DNA from: Planctomycetota bacterium
GTDB taxonomy: Bacteria > Planctomycetota > UBA1135 > GCA-002686595
Assembly: GCA_016779205.1 (NCBI GenBank)
Contig: JADHOC010000022.1
Span: 26,233-90,232 of the forward strand
DNA: 64,000 nucleotides
Direction: 5' to 3'
Shown here: piece after piece, positions 1 to 8,760 of the stretch
Numbering within the stretch: position 1 is the first letter of the stretch
How the letters are laid out: each line of letters begins with the position of its first letter
Program-made: the position numbers and the translations under genes
Notes under the pieces: model-generated
What the model saw: only the letters and a program-made list of their open reading frames with translations
Databases searched by the model: none
Told to the model about the DNA's origin: nothing

Positions 1-657
1 GACGCGTCCGAGGGTGAGGTGCTGTTGCACTACCTCGGGGAGATGTTCCACCCCTCCATGCGGGGCTACTTCCCCGGGGACTCCCTGCGCCGGGTGCTGA
101 CCCACGACCCGGAGAAGGTGCGCGGCCTGAAGCTGTCGCTCTTGGACCGCGAGCTCGAGGAGACCCTGCGCGCCGAGCTCGCGCCCCGGGGCCAGGTGAT
201 CCTGACCGGGGACGACTACAACTTCGCCGCGCTCATCGAGGGCCAGCCGGGCCCGGCCAGTGACCTCGCGCCCCTCGGCGGGCGCCCCCTCGCGGGCGGT
301 CCCTTCAGCCACGCCCTGCTCGGCATCTTCGCCGCGGTGACGCGCCCCGCCTCGGTGGCCCTGCGCCTGCTCGACGCCGGCGACGTCGAGGGGTACCGCG
401 AGCTCATGGGCCGCTGCGAGCGGCTCGGCCGCGTGATCTTCGAGGCGCCGGTCCAGCGCTACAAGTCGGGCATCGCGTTCCTCGCGTGGCTCAACGGCCT
501 GCAGGAGAACCGCATGCTCGCCAACCACGAGGAGCACGCCCGCAGCCTCGACTACTACCTGCGCGTCGCCGAGGCGGCGAGCATTGCGGGCGCCATCGAC
601 GACGCGGAGCTGGCCACCGGGCGGCTCGCGGCGCTGATCGAGAACCGCGCGGGCTGA
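1..657 (+). CDS. DUF993 / dihydrodipicolinate-synthase-like protein, 5' truncated
   Basis: The reading frame is open to the left edge, so the first part of the gene lies outside the window and the GTG at 19 is not a credible start. What remains is the C-terminal ~218 residues. The pattern FSHALLGIFAAVTRPAS, then FEAPVQRYKSGIAFLAWLNG and a final helical stretch, matches the end of the DUF993 family, TIM-barrel proteins of about 390 residues related to dihydrodipicolinate synthase. Members are presumed class I aldolases or lyases of sugar or sugar-acid catabolism; the exact substrate is not known to me. The next gene, 41 bp downstream on the same strand, is a sugar phosphate isomerase/epimerase-like protein. 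The two families often occur together, which supports a carbohydrate role. Family assignment is fairly secure; the reaction is not. Confidence 0.75.
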   Translation, partial: DASEGEVLLHYLGEMFHPSMRGYFPGDSLRRVLTHDPEKVRGLKLSLLDRELEETLRAELAPRGQVILTGDDYNFAALIEGQPGPASDLAPLGGRPLAGGPFSHALLGIFAAVTRPASVALRLLDAGDVEGYRELMGRCERLGRVIFEAPVQRYKSGIAFLAWLNGLQENRMLANHEEHARSLDYYLRVAEAASIAGAIDDAELATGRLAALIENRAG

Positions 658-698
658 ACGGGGACCGCGCTGGCGGAAGGGGCGACTAGGATGGGGCC

Positions 699-1631
699 AT
701 GAAGCGCCCCATCGACCGACGACAGCTCCTGACCGCATCCCTGGCCGCCGCGGCCCTCTCGGGCGAGGCCCTGGCCGCCGCCCGGAAGGTGCAGGACGAC
801 GCGCCCAACCCCAAGGCGCGCTTCCGCAAGGCCCTGAAGTACGGGATGGTGCAGGAGCCCTCCGCGCCCACCGTCGCTGACCGCTTCGCGCTCCTCAAGG
901 GGCTCGGCTTCGACGGGGTCGAGCTGGACAGCCCCTCGAACCTCGACGAGGACGAGGTCCTCGAGGCGGCCGAGGCCACGGGCCTGGTGGTCGAGGGGCT
1001 CGTGGACTCCCGCCACTGGCAGGACAATCTCGGATCCGACGACGCCGAGACCCGCCGCCGCGGCCGCGAGGCCCTGGACTTCGCCCTTCGGCAGGCCACG
1101 CGCCTGGGCGCCGACAGCGTGCTCCTGGTCCCCGCCGTCGTGAACGCTGGCACCAGCTACGGCACGGCGTGGCGAAACTCGGTGGCCGAGCTGCGCGAGA
1201 TGGCGCCCCTCGCCGAGAGCCTGGGCGTGCGCATCGCCCTCGAGAACGTCTGGAACAACTTCCTGCTCTCCCCCGTGGAGGCCCGCCACTATCTCGAGGA
1301 GATCGGCAGCCCCGCCGTGGGCTGGCACTTCGACGTGGGCAACGTCCTGCGCTACGGGTGGCCGGAGCACTGGATCGAGGTGCTGGGGGCCGAGTACGTG
1401 TTCAAGCTCGACATCAAGGACTACAGCCGCAAGAAGATGAACGACGAGGGCCTGTGGAAGGGCTTCGACGTGAAGATCGGAGACGGCGACAGCGGCTGGC
1501 CCAGGGTCCTCGCCGCCCTCGACGCCATCGGCTTCGACGGCTGGGCGGCGGCGGAGGTCGGCGGCGGGGACGCGGAGCGACTGGCCGACATCTCCAGGCG
1601 GATGGACCGGGTCCTCGGGCTCGCCGACTGA
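699..1631 (+). CDS. Tat-exported sugar phosphate isomerase/epimerase family protein
   Basis: This 310-residue protein starts with a twin-arginine type leader (DRRQLLTASLAAAAL, then an Ala-rich cleavage region near residue 27), so a periplasmic location is likely. The body is an AP-endonuclease-2/xylose-isomerase-like TIM barrel. LLKGLGFDGVELD is the first metal-side strand, LENVWNNFLLSP carries a metal-ligand Glu, GWHFDVGNV carries His/Asp ligands, and the last strands include FKLDIKDYS and WAAAEVGGGD. Many Planctomycetota have families of such exported isomerase-like proteins next to sugar catabolism genes. The substrate cannot be read from sequence. A hexamer TAGGAT (687-692) sits six bases before the ATG, so the message could be leaderless. 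It follows the DUF993 gene and may be co-transcribed with it. Confidence 0.85.
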   Translation: MKRPIDRRQLLTASLAAAALSGEALAAARKVQDDAPNPKARFRKALKYGMVQEPSAPTVADRFALLKGLGFDGVELDSPSNLDEDEVLEAAEATGLVVEGLVDSRHWQDNLGSDDAETRRRGREALDFALRQATRLGADSVLLVPAVVNAGTSYGTAWRNSVAELREMAPLAESLGVRIALENVWNNFLLSPVEARHYLEEIGSPAVGWHFDVGNVLRYGWPEHWIEVLGAEYVFKLDIKDYSRKKMNDEGLWKGFDVKIGDGDSGWPRVLAALDAIGFDGWAAAEVGGGDAERLADISRRMDRVLGLAD

Positions 1632-1844
1632 GCGGGAGGGAGCGCCCGCCCCGCGAGGAGCGCGGCGCATCGTCGGGAAAACCCGCGGCCCCGTCCCGGG
1701 GCGCGGCGAGCGTGTCGCAACTCGGGCCTCGAATCCGGACGGTTGTAGAGAACCCGAAGTGTCCGCGATCCGTCTTGGGGCAAGCTGAAGCAGCGGCAGC
1801 GACCTCCGGTCGCGCCGCCGAGTCCCCACTTCCCAGGATCCCCC

Positions 1845-4403
1845 ATGCAATTCCGCATTCATGCAGCCGCCCTCCTCGCCGCACCTGCGCTGCTCGCGGG
1901 CCTCACGTCCGCCCAGACGGCCCAGACCTTCCCTCTCCAGGCGGCCCCCGGAGCCGAGCTGAAGCTCGGCGAGGCCGTGCTGACGACCGACCTCTCGGCC
2001 ATCGCCACCCTCACCACCCTCGATGAGGTCGTCCTCACGGGCGTCCCGCTCCCCTCGGGCGAGACGGTCTCCCTCGACCTGGAGCGCATCGACGTGGAGC
2101 GGCGCCAGTTCGGCGTCCACGTCGACGGGGTGCTGATTCCCGGCATCACCGACGGGCTCGGCCTCTCCGTCTGGAAGGGACAGATCGCCGGAGATGAGCA
2201 CAGCGACGTCATGCTCGGCTTCTCGAGCACGGGCTCCCGCGGCTGGATCCGCAGCCGCCACGAGCTCGTCCACCTGCTCGCCATGCCCCACGAGGGCGGC
2301 AGCTGGCGCGCCGCGCCGGGCCTCCTGGTGACCGAGGAGAGCCTCAACGCCCAGGGCCACGTGCACGAGGGGAACTGCGAGACGCGGCCCCCCGCCACCC
2401 CGCCGGTCCCGCGCCCCTTCCAGTCCGGCCCGGCCACCTCCCAGATGGTGACCACCGACTCCGTCAGCCTGCGGGAGTGCCCGATCGCGATGGAGACGGA
2501 CTACCAGCTGTACCAGCTGTTCAACGACGTCAACGCGACCACGGCCTACCTGACGACGCTGCTGTCCTTCATCAGCGACCGCTACGAGTCCCAGGCCTCG
2601 ACGATCCTGACCTTCCCCTACCTGCAGATCTACTCCAACTCGAACGACCCCTGGAGCACCCCCGAGAACGGCGGGAACTCCATCGACATGCTCAACGAGT
2701 TCGTGAACGCCTGGCAGGGCAACGTCCCCGGTGGCGCGACCCTCGGGCACATGATGAGCGGCGCCGGCCTCGGCGGCGGGGTCGCCTACCTCGACGTGCT
2801 CTGCAGCAGCGGCTTCAACTTCGGCGTCAGCGGCAACATCGCGGCGCAGGTGAACTTCCCCGTCGTGCAGCAGCCGTCCAACTGGGACTTCATCGTGGTC
2901 TCCCACGAGATCGGTCACAACTTCAGCTCGCCCCACACCCACGACTTCTGCCCGCCCCTCGACGAGTGCGCGCCCAACGGCTACTTCGGGAGCTGCCAGA
3001 ACTCGCAGGTCTGCTCGAACATGGGCACGATCATGAGCTACTGCCACCTGTGCAGCGGCGGGACGGGCAACATCACCACGTACTTCCACCCCGAGGCGGC
3101 CGCGCTCCTCACCAGCGCGTCCGAGGCCTGTAACCCGGCCATCTTCGAGGTCCAGGTCACCGCACCCGAGGTCGTCTCCGACCTCTCGCCCACCCAGACC
3201 ATGATTCAGGCGGTCGTCGGCACCATCGGTTCCGCGACCATGAACTACCGCCTGGCGGGGACGACGACCTCGACGCCTGTCGCCATGACCCCCATGGGGA
3301 GCGGCGCTTTCGTCGCCGACATCCCCGCGGTCCAGTGCGGCCTGACGGTCGAGTACTGGTTCGACATCGACATCGCCGGCATCGGCGCCACCACGGCCCC
3401 CTCTGGTGCTCCGGGCGAGTCCTACACCGCGGTCGGCGGCATCGAGACGGTGCTCTTCGCGGACGACTTCGAGACCAACCAGGGCTGGACCGAGGCCAAC
3501 CTCGGCGCCAGCTCCGGCGACTGGGAGCGCGGCGTGCCGGTGAACGACCCCAACTGGTCCTACGACCCGGCGTCCGACTATGACGGCTCCGGCAGCTGCT
3601 ACCTGACCCAGAACCAGTCGGGCAACACGGACGTCGACAACGGGGCCGTCCAGCTGGTCTCCCCGGCCATCGACCTGAGCGTCCCTGGTTCGACCCTCAG
3701 TTACGCCTACTACCTGCGCCTGACCAACTCGAACGGTGTCGACCAGCTGCTCGTCGAGGCGAGCTCCGCCGGCGGCCCCTTCTCGGAGGTGACGCGCCAC
3801 GACACCGACGGCGGCACCGACTGGCGGACTGCGACCCTGACCCAGGCGGACTTCATCGCGGCCGGCGTGACCCCCGGGCCCCAGGTCCGCCTCCGGTTCA
3901 CGGCCAATGACGACAACCCCCAGAGCATCGTCGAGGCCGGCCTCGACGCGCTCATGGTTCGCGCCATCGACTGCGGCGCGGTCGGGACGGTCTACTGTGA
4001 CCCCGCCGCCCTGAACTCCACCGGGAGCCCGGCCACCATCTCGGCCGAGGGCAGCGAGCTGGTCGCGGACAACGACGTCACGCTCACCATCGAGTCCCTG
4101 CCCCCCAACACGGTGGGCTACTTCCTCACCTCGCAGACCCAGGGCTTCGTCGCCAACGCCGGCGGGAGCCAGGGCAACCTCTGCCTCGGTGGGAGCATCG
4201 GGCGCTACATCAGCTCGGTCCTCAGCTCCGGCCCCGCCGGGACCTACTCGCTCCAGCTCGACCTGACGGCCGTCCCCCAGCCCACGGGCTTCGTCGGGGT
4301 GACCGCGGGTGAGACCTGGAACTTCCAGTCCTGGTACCGGGACCAGCTGCTGGGCTTCCCCAGCTCCAACTTCACCGAGGCCATCGAGATCCTCTTCCAG
4401 TAG
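1845..4403 (+). CDS. Secreted reprolysin-like zinc metalloprotease with lineage-type C-terminal domain
   Basis: An 852-residue exported protein. Residues 1-24 form a signal peptide (hydrophobic core LLAAPALLAGLTSAQ). A propeptide-like region of about 200 residues follows, then the catalytic domain with the extended zinc site HEIGHNFSSPHTH (H354, E355, H358, H364) and a Met-turn at GTIMSYC, as in M12/reprolysin-like metzincins. Residues ~530-710 look like a beta-sandwich (MAM/CUB-like DDFETNQGW motif). Residues ~717-852 form a domain that recurs in two other proteins of this window (21678-23642 and 53734-54618): YC near its start, a run AxISAEGS, an NDVTLTI strand, an NLCLGG turn, and a final GETWNFQSWYRD followed by a SNFTEAI strand. 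It is flanked by a 213 bp upstream gap and a convergent thymidine kinase gene. Peptidase activity is well supported; the substrate is unknown. Confidence 0.88.
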   Translation: MQFRIHAAALLAAPALLAGLTSAQTAQTFPLQAAPGAELKLGEAVLTTDLSAIATLTTLDEVVLTGVPLPSGETVSLDLERIDVERRQFGVHVDGVLIPGITDGLGLSVWKGQIAGDEHSDVMLGFSSTGSRGWIRSRHELVHLLAMPHEGGSWRAAPGLLVTEESLNAQGHVHEGNCETRPPATPPVPRPFQSGPATSQMVTTDSVSLRECPIAMETDYQLYQLFNDVNATTAYLTTLLSFISDRYESQASTILTFPYLQIYSNSNDPWSTPENGGNSIDMLNEFVNAWQGNVPGGATLGHMMSGAGLGGGVAYLDVLCSSGFNFGVSGNIAAQVNFPVVQQPSNWDFIVVSHEIGHNFSSPHTHDFCPPLDECAPNGYFGSCQNSQVCSNMGTIMSYCHLCSGGTGNITTYFHPEAAALLTSASEACNPAIFEVQVTAPEVVSDLSPTQTMIQAVVGTIGSATMNYRLAGTTTSTPVAMTPMGSGAFVADIPAVQCGLTVEYWFDIDIAGIGATTAPSGAPGESYTAVGGIETVLFADDFETNQGWTEANLGASSGDWERGVPVNDPNWSYDPASDYDGSGSCYLTQNQSGNTDVDNGAVQLVSPAIDLSVPGSTLSYAYYLRLTNSNGVDQLLVEASSAGGPFSEVTRHDTDGGTDWRTATLTQADFIAAGVTPGPQVRLRFTANDDNPQSIVEAGLDALMVRAIDCGAVGTVYCDPAALNSTGSPATISAEGSELVADNDVTLTIESLPPNTVGYFLTSQTQGFVANAGGSQGNLCLGGSIGRYISSVLSSGPAGTYSLQLDLTAVPQPTGFVGVTAGETWNFQSWYRDQLLGFPSSNFTEAIEILFQ

Positions 4404-4504
4404 GCGAACGCCAGAGAGCCATGCTGCTCGCCGCCCGCGTCCGCGGTCGCCCCAGGGCGCCCCGCGGGCGCGGGCTCTTTCGTGCCGCCCCCCGGCGGCG
4501 GCGC

Positions 4505-5116
4505 TCACCGCTCGCTCGGGTTGGAGCGGCCCTCGAAGGCCTCTCTCCAGTGCCGGCGACACAGGGACAGGTACGTCTCGTTGCCCCCGATCTGGACCTG
4601 CTCCCCCGTGGTCATCACGTTCCCCGCGCCGTCCTTCCGGATGACCATCGTGGCCTTGCGGCCGCAGTGGCAGATCGTGCGGATCTCGCGCATGGAATCC
4701 GCCAGCGCGAGGAGCGCCGCGGACCCGGGGAAGGGCTCCCCGCGGAAGTCCACGCGGAGGCCGTAGGTCATGATCGGAACGCCGAGGTCATCCGCGGCGC
4801 GAGCCAGCTGCCAGACCTGCTCCGGCGTCAGGAACTGCGCCTCGTCGATGAGGACGCAGGCGATCGGTTCGGCGCCAAGGCGGGCCTCGATCTCCGTCCC
4901 GATCACCTCGAAGAGGTCCTCGCCCGGCCGGTAGGTCCGGGCCTCGGTGTCGATCCCGATCCGGCTGGAGACCCGCCCGTCGCCGTCGCGGTCATCGAGG
5001 GCGGCGGTCATGACCAGCGTCCCCATGCCGCGCTCGCGGTAGTTGTAGTCGGCCTGCAGGAGCACGGTCGACTTGCCCGCGTTCATCGTGGAGTAGTTGA
5101 AGTAGAGCTTCGCCAT
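4505..5116 (-). CDS. tdk: Thymidine kinase (type II)
   Basis: A 203-residue enzyme of the TK1-like family that phosphorylates thymidine to dTMP with ATP in the salvage pathway (EC 2.7.1.21). The P-loop is YSTMNAGKST (residues 8-17), the Walker-B/catalytic segment is LIDEAQF, and the lasso/substrate region is TYGLRVDFRGEPFPGS. The zinc-binding Cys/His set is present (CHCG, then CRRH near the C-terminus). Length is normal for the family. It starts 9 bp after the end of the ABC auxiliary lipoprotein gene and appears to be the last gene of the Mla-type operon, an unusual association with no obvious functional link. Confidence 0.96.
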   Translation of the reverse strand: MAKLYFNYSTMNAGKSTVLLQADYNYRERGMGTLVMTAALDDRDGDGRVSSRIGIDTEARTYRPGEDLFEVIGTEIEARLGAEPIACVLIDEAQFLTPEQVWQLARAADDLGVPIMTYGLRVDFRGEPFPGSAALLALADSMREIRTICHCGRKATMVIRKDGAGNVMTTGEQVQIGGNETYLSLCRRHWREAFEGRSNPSER

Positions 5117-5125
5117 GGTTCCAAC

Positions 5126-5701
5126 TCAGTTGTGGATGACCGCCTCGACGACCCCGTTGACCGCGGCAGCCAGCGCCGCGGCCGCGGCCTCCGCCTCCCC
5201 CGCAGCGCCAGGCTCCGAGACCACCGCGCGCCCTTCGAAGCGGCGGTCCACGAGGACCCCGCTGCTGTCCTCGGCCAGGGCGATCAGCGTCACGGCGGCC
5301 GCCGACTCCGCACCGCCCGCGATCTCGAGCTGCACGAGCTCCACCTGGAGCCTGAGGGTGGAGGCCCGCGCCAGGGAGCGCTGCCGGTAGAGGGCCTCCT
5401 CGAGCGCCCTCCGGGTCACCTGAGCAGGGTCCTCGGCCCACCGCGAGTAGTCGTCGTAGCGGACCTCGTGGGCTGCGGTGCGTCTCATCAGTCGCTCCGT
5501 CACGGCCTCGGAAGCCGCCACGCGGCCGAGGCTCACGCTGTCCCGGGTGGTGGACCCGGCGCTGCCCTCGGCGGGCGCCATCGCCTCCGCCGGCGGGTTG
5601 AGGTCGAGCCAGTGAATGGGCGGAGCCGGGGCGGGCTTGAGGTCCACGCAGGCGAGGGCGAGGAGCCCGAGCGGCGCGAGGGTCCAGTGGGAGAGCTTCA
5701 T
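5126..5701 (-). CDS. ABC-type transport auxiliary lipoprotein (PqiC/MlaX-like)
   Basis: A 191-residue predicted lipoprotein. The leader MKLSHWTLAPLGLLALAC ends in a lipobox (LALAC), and an early IHWLDLNPP segment resembles the YYxLD motif of the ABC_trans_aux family (PF03886, YmbA/PqiC-like). These proteins sit in the periplasm with MCE proteins and are thought to link inner-membrane lipid transporters to the outer membrane. It is preceded at 18 bp by the MCE-protein gene, completing a permease, ATPase, MCE and lipoprotein set. The middle carries a helix with ALEEALYRQRSLA, then beta strands LQVELVQLEIAGG, in line with the fold. The assignment rests partly on operon position because sequence conservation in the family is low. 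Confidence 0.72.
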   Translation of the reverse strand: MKLSHWTLAPLGLLALACVDLKPAPAPPIHWLDLNPPAEAMAPAEGSAGSTTRDSVSLGRVAASEAVTERLMRRTAAHEVRYDDYSRWAEDPAQVTRRALEEALYRQRSLARASTLRLQVELVQLEIAGGAESAAAVTLIALAEDSSGVLVDRRFEGRAVVSEPGAAGEAEAAAAALAAAVNGVVEAVIHN

Positions 5702-5719
5702 GGTCGTTGTCGTTTGGGC

Positions 5720-6793
5720 TCAGCGCTCAGCGCCGCCTGAGCGGCCCCGGAGCAGGACGCCTGGGTCTCGGTCGATCAGGCCGGCGAGCTCCTCGATCTT
5801 CTTCAGGGCCCGCCGCACCTCCATGAGGGTCGCGGTCAGCTCGGCGCCCGTGGGCTCGTAGCTGCGCGCCAACGCGCTGGTGGAGTCGGCCGCCCCTCGG
5901 AGCGATGCCGTGGTCCCCGCGAGGTCGGCGTCACGCAGGACTCCCTCCGTGGAACGCAGCGCCTCGCCGGCCGAGGCCACCAGGGCCCGGACGTCCACGA
6001 GCAGCGCCTGGAACTCGCTCGCGCTCTGCTCGACGACCCCCTCTGTCCCGGTGAACCTCGTGAGGGCCCCGTCCAGGTCTCCGACGAACGCCCGGAGCTC
6101 CTGGACCAGGGCCTCGGTCTCGCCCATGAGCTTCGTGGGGTCCGCGCGGTCGAGGGTCACGCTGAGGCTGTCCGCCGCCGACGAGATCGAGGTGGACAGG
6201 CGCTCCACGTCCATCTCATTGAGCTTGCGATCCACGGTCGCGGTGAGGCGACGGAAGTCAGCGAGCGCCTTCGGGACGTCCTCGGCCAGCCCGCGGAGGG
6301 CGTCCTCGAGCCCCTTCAGGGTGGAGGGGGTGGCGGGCACGAAACCGGGCGGCGGATCGAAGGGCACCTCGATCGTGGGCGCGGACTCGGGGAAGAAGTC
6401 CGCCTCGAGGAACTTGATGCCGGTGATGCCCTGGGACGCCATGGTGAAGCGCAGGTCCATGGGGACATCGGGGAGCTCGTCGCTGGCCTGCTGGTCGCTG
6501 TCCAGCACGTTGAGGGACCGCATCGCCTCCACCCGGAGGCTGGCGTGAACCTCCACGAGGCGGCGGTCCTGGGCGAGGCGGATGTCGGTGACCTTGCCGA
6601 TGGTCACCCCGCGCACCTTCACCGGCGCGCCGACCTCGAGGCCCTGGACCGACTCGTCCAGGAAGGTCACGCGCTCGATGGTCTCGGAGTTGAAGCGGTT
6701 GGCGCCCAGCCAGAAGAGCGTCGCCACGGCGGCCACCACGCCGCCGACCACAAACGCTCCCACCTTCCACTCGTTGGATCGATTGACGCTCAC
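5720..6793 (-). CDS. mlaD: MCE/MlaD family lipid-transport protein
   Basis: A 357-residue protein with one N-terminal membrane helix (about residues 12-30, VGAFVVGGVVAAVATLFWL). An MCE domain follows at about 40-115, with the signature VQGLEVGAPVKVRGVTIGKV. Residues ~165-350 are a long helical region rich in Leu/Ala/Glu/Ser, as in longer MCE proteins that form a needle-like periplasmic tunnel. It should bind the MlaF/MlaE ABC transporter and pass phospholipids between membranes. Its start overlaps the end of the ATPase gene by 4 bp (ATGA), so the genes are translationally coupled. Direction of transport cannot be inferred. Confidence 0.9.
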   Translation of the reverse strand: MSVNRSNEWKVGAFVVGGVVAAVATLFWLGANRFNSETIERVTFLDESVQGLEVGAPVKVRGVTIGKVTDIRLAQDRRLVEVHASLRVEAMRSLNVLDSDQQASDELPDVPMDLRFTMASQGITGIKFLEADFFPESAPTIEVPFDPPPGFVPATPSTLKGLEDALRGLAEDVPKALADFRRLTATVDRKLNEMDVERLSTSISSAADSLSVTLDRADPTKLMGETEALVQELRAFVGDLDGALTRFTGTEGVVEQSASEFQALLVDVRALVASAGEALRSTEGVLRDADLAGTTASLRGAADSTSALARSYEPTGAELTATLMEVRRALKKIEELAGLIDRDPGVLLRGRSGGAER

Positions 6794-7536
6794 GCGGGCA
6801 CCTCGCCGGTCACGGACTCACGGTGGAAGAAGGCCCGCACCCGCGGGTCCGTGCACTCGTCCCGGAGCACCCGCGGGTCTCCCTCGGCGATGATGCCTTT
6901 CGTGTCCCGGTCCAGGAGGAAGCAGCGGGTACCGATGCGATAGATGCTCTCGAGTTCGTGGGTCACGACGACGAGGGTCAGGCCGAGGGCTTGGTTCAGG
7001 GTCAGGAGGAGGTCGTCGAGCTCGGAGGCGGTCACCGGGTCCAGCCCCGCCGACGGCTCGTCCAGGAAGAGGAGGTCGTTCTCAAGGGCCAGCGCGCGGG
7101 CGATGCCCGCCCGCTTGAGCATGCCGCCCGAGAGCTCAGAGGGTAGGCGATTGGCCGCCTGCTCCAGGCCGACCAGGCGGAGCTTTCCGGCGACGATGCC
7201 GTCGATGGTCGCCCCATCCAGATCGGTCCACTGCTCCAGGGGCAGCGCCACGTTCTGGGCGATCGTCATGGAGCCGAACAGGGCGCCGGCCTGGAAGCTG
7301 ACCCCGAAGCGGGGCCGCTTGCCATCGAGCAACGCGGGGTCCCCGACGCCCTCAAGCGCGATGGAACCGCCGAGCGGAGGCTGGAGCCCGATCATGGTCC
7401 GCAGCATCGTGGACTTGCCGGTCCCCGAGCCGCCGAGCACGAGGAACACGTCACCCCGCTCCACGTTGAAGTCGAGGTGCTCCATCAGCGGCTTCGTGTA
7501 GCCGATGGTCAGGTCTCTCGCCTCGATCAAGGCCAT
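6790..7536 (-). CDS. mlaF: ABC transporter ATP-binding protein, Mla type
   Basis: A 248-residue ATPase. Walker A is GGSGTGKST (around residue 34-42), the Q-loop lies in SFQAGALFGSMT (the GALF segment is typical of MlaF/Ttg2A), the ABC signature is LSGGMLKRAGIARAL, Walker B is LLFLDEPSAGLDP, and the switch His is in VVTHELES. It powers the MlaE permease and belongs to the retrograde/anterograde phospholipid transport (Mla) class at the inner membrane. It shares its first base with the last base of the permease gene and overlaps the MCE gene by 4 bp, so the operon is tightly packed. Confidence 0.94.
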   Translation of the reverse strand: MALIEARDLTIGYTKPLMEHLDFNVERGDVFLVLGGSGTGKSTMLRTMIGLQPPLGGSIALEGVGDPALLDGKRPRFGVSFQAGALFGSMTIAQNVALPLEQWTDLDGATIDGIVAGKLRLVGLEQAANRLPSELSGGMLKRAGIARALALENDLLFLDEPSAGLDPVTASELDDLLLTLNQALGLTLVVVTHELESIYRIGTRCFLLDRDTKGIIAEGDPRVLRDECTDPRVRAFFHRESVTGEVPA

Positions 7537-8645
7537 CAGTAGATCCCCCAGATGTTGAAGAACACGGCGAAGAGCGCGTCGAGGAGGACCAGCCAGAAGA
7601 GCATGGAGACCACCGCTGACGTGGTGGAGCGCCCGACGCCCTCCGCGCCGCCGCGCGCGGCCAGGCCGCGCTCGCAGGCGATGCCCGCGATGAACACGCC
7701 GAACACCGACGCCTTGAGCATGCCGCCGAGGATGTCCGCGGGGACCAGCGCCTCCTGCGTCGACATGAGGAACTTGCGCAGGCCGATCTCCAGGGTCGAG
7801 GTCGCCACCAGCGCACCGCTGAGGATCCCCACCAGGTCCCCGGCGAGGGTCAGGAGCGGGAGCACCAGGAGCAGCGCTAACATCCGCGGGAACACCAGGA
7901 ACCGGTGCGGGCAGATGCCGAGGGTCCGGAGAGCGTCCACCTCCTCGGACACCTTCATGGTCCCGATCTCGGCGGCGATGGCAGCCCCCGAGCGACCGGC
8001 GACGACGATGGCCGTCATCAGCGGCGCAAGCTCGCGCGTCAGGGAGAGGCTGACGAGGTCCGCCACGAAGGCGTCAGCCCCGAACTTCTGGAGCTGAATC
8101 GCCGCCTGGAACGCGGTGATCAGCCCCATCAAGGAGCCGATCACGCACACGATCGGTAGGCCGTCCGCGCCGTGCCGCTCCACCTGGCGCCCCACCGCGC
8201 CCCACTCGATGGAGGCCGGCCGCCGGAGGCCCGCCAGGAGCGCCCCCGAGAGCTGCCCCACGAAGGACAGCATGTCCCGCAGCCTCGCGATCAGCTCGAG
8301 GGTGGACTCCCCCACCTCCGCGATGAACCCGTGGCGACGCCGGGGCTCCTGGCGCTCCGGTGCGCCGTCGCGCCAGTACAGGGCCACGATGGACGCCACG
8401 TCCTCGGCGGCGCCCTCCACCCGCGGCGGATCCCCCGACGCGCAAAGCGCGTCCGCCAGCACCGAAGCGGCGGCCCCCTCCATGCGCTCCACCCCGCCGA
8501 GGTCGAGCACGCCCACCGGCCCCTCGTCCAGCGCCGCCGTCAACTCGGCCCTCAGGCGAGACGCGTCGTCGAGGGCGAGGACCCCGTGGAGCCGGAGGAC
8601 TCGCTCCCCCTGCGGCGTTTGCAGGATCTCGGCCAGCGAGCTCAT
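7536..8645 (-). CDS. mlaE: Mla-type ABC permease with N-terminal STAS-like domain
   Basis: A 369-residue inner-membrane permease. I chose the ATG at 8645 (MSSLAEILQTPQGE) rather than an upstream in-frame codon at 8681, because the extra residues look non-coding. Residues ~1-95 resemble a STAS domain (LDLGGVERMEGAAASVLADAL), and the rest is the MlaE domain. The diagnostic coupling segment is present (AAEIGTMKVSEEVDALRTLG), as are five or so hydrophobic helices ending in LVLLDALFAVFFNI. In proteobacteria the STAS protein MlaB is separate; here the two are fused, as known in other MlaE-like permeases. First gene of the operon mlaE-mlaF-mlaD-lipoprotein-tdk. No convincing promoter was found in the 115 bp upstream. 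Confidence 0.92.
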   Translation of the reverse strand: MSSLAEILQTPQGERVLRLHGVLALDDASRLRAELTAALDEGPVGVLDLGGVERMEGAAASVLADALCASGDPPRVEGAAEDVASIVALYWRDGAPERQEPRRRHGFIAEVGESTLELIARLRDMLSFVGQLSGALLAGLRRPASIEWGAVGRQVERHGADGLPIVCVIGSLMGLITAFQAAIQLQKFGADAFVADLVSLSLTRELAPLMTAIVVAGRSGAAIAAEIGTMKVSEEVDALRTLGICPHRFLVFPRMLALLLVLPLLTLAGDLVGILSGALVATSTLEIGLRKFLMSTQEALVPADILGGMLKASVFGVFIAGIACERGLAARGGAEGVGRSTTSAVVSMLFWLVLLDALFAVFFNIWGIY

Positions 8646-8760
8646 GGGCCGATTGGAGCAGGGCGGCCACCCGCCGTCCACCTCCGCGCGGTGGCACTGG
8701 GGCCGGGCGCCGGTTCGGACGCGCCGACCCCGGTGAACAGCCGGATGCCCGGCGAACGCC

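Noticed and set aside
555..4562. 1335-codon minus-strand ORF opposite the sugar isomerase and metalloprotease
   Set aside because: It overlaps two well-supported plus-strand genes and has antisense-type composition.
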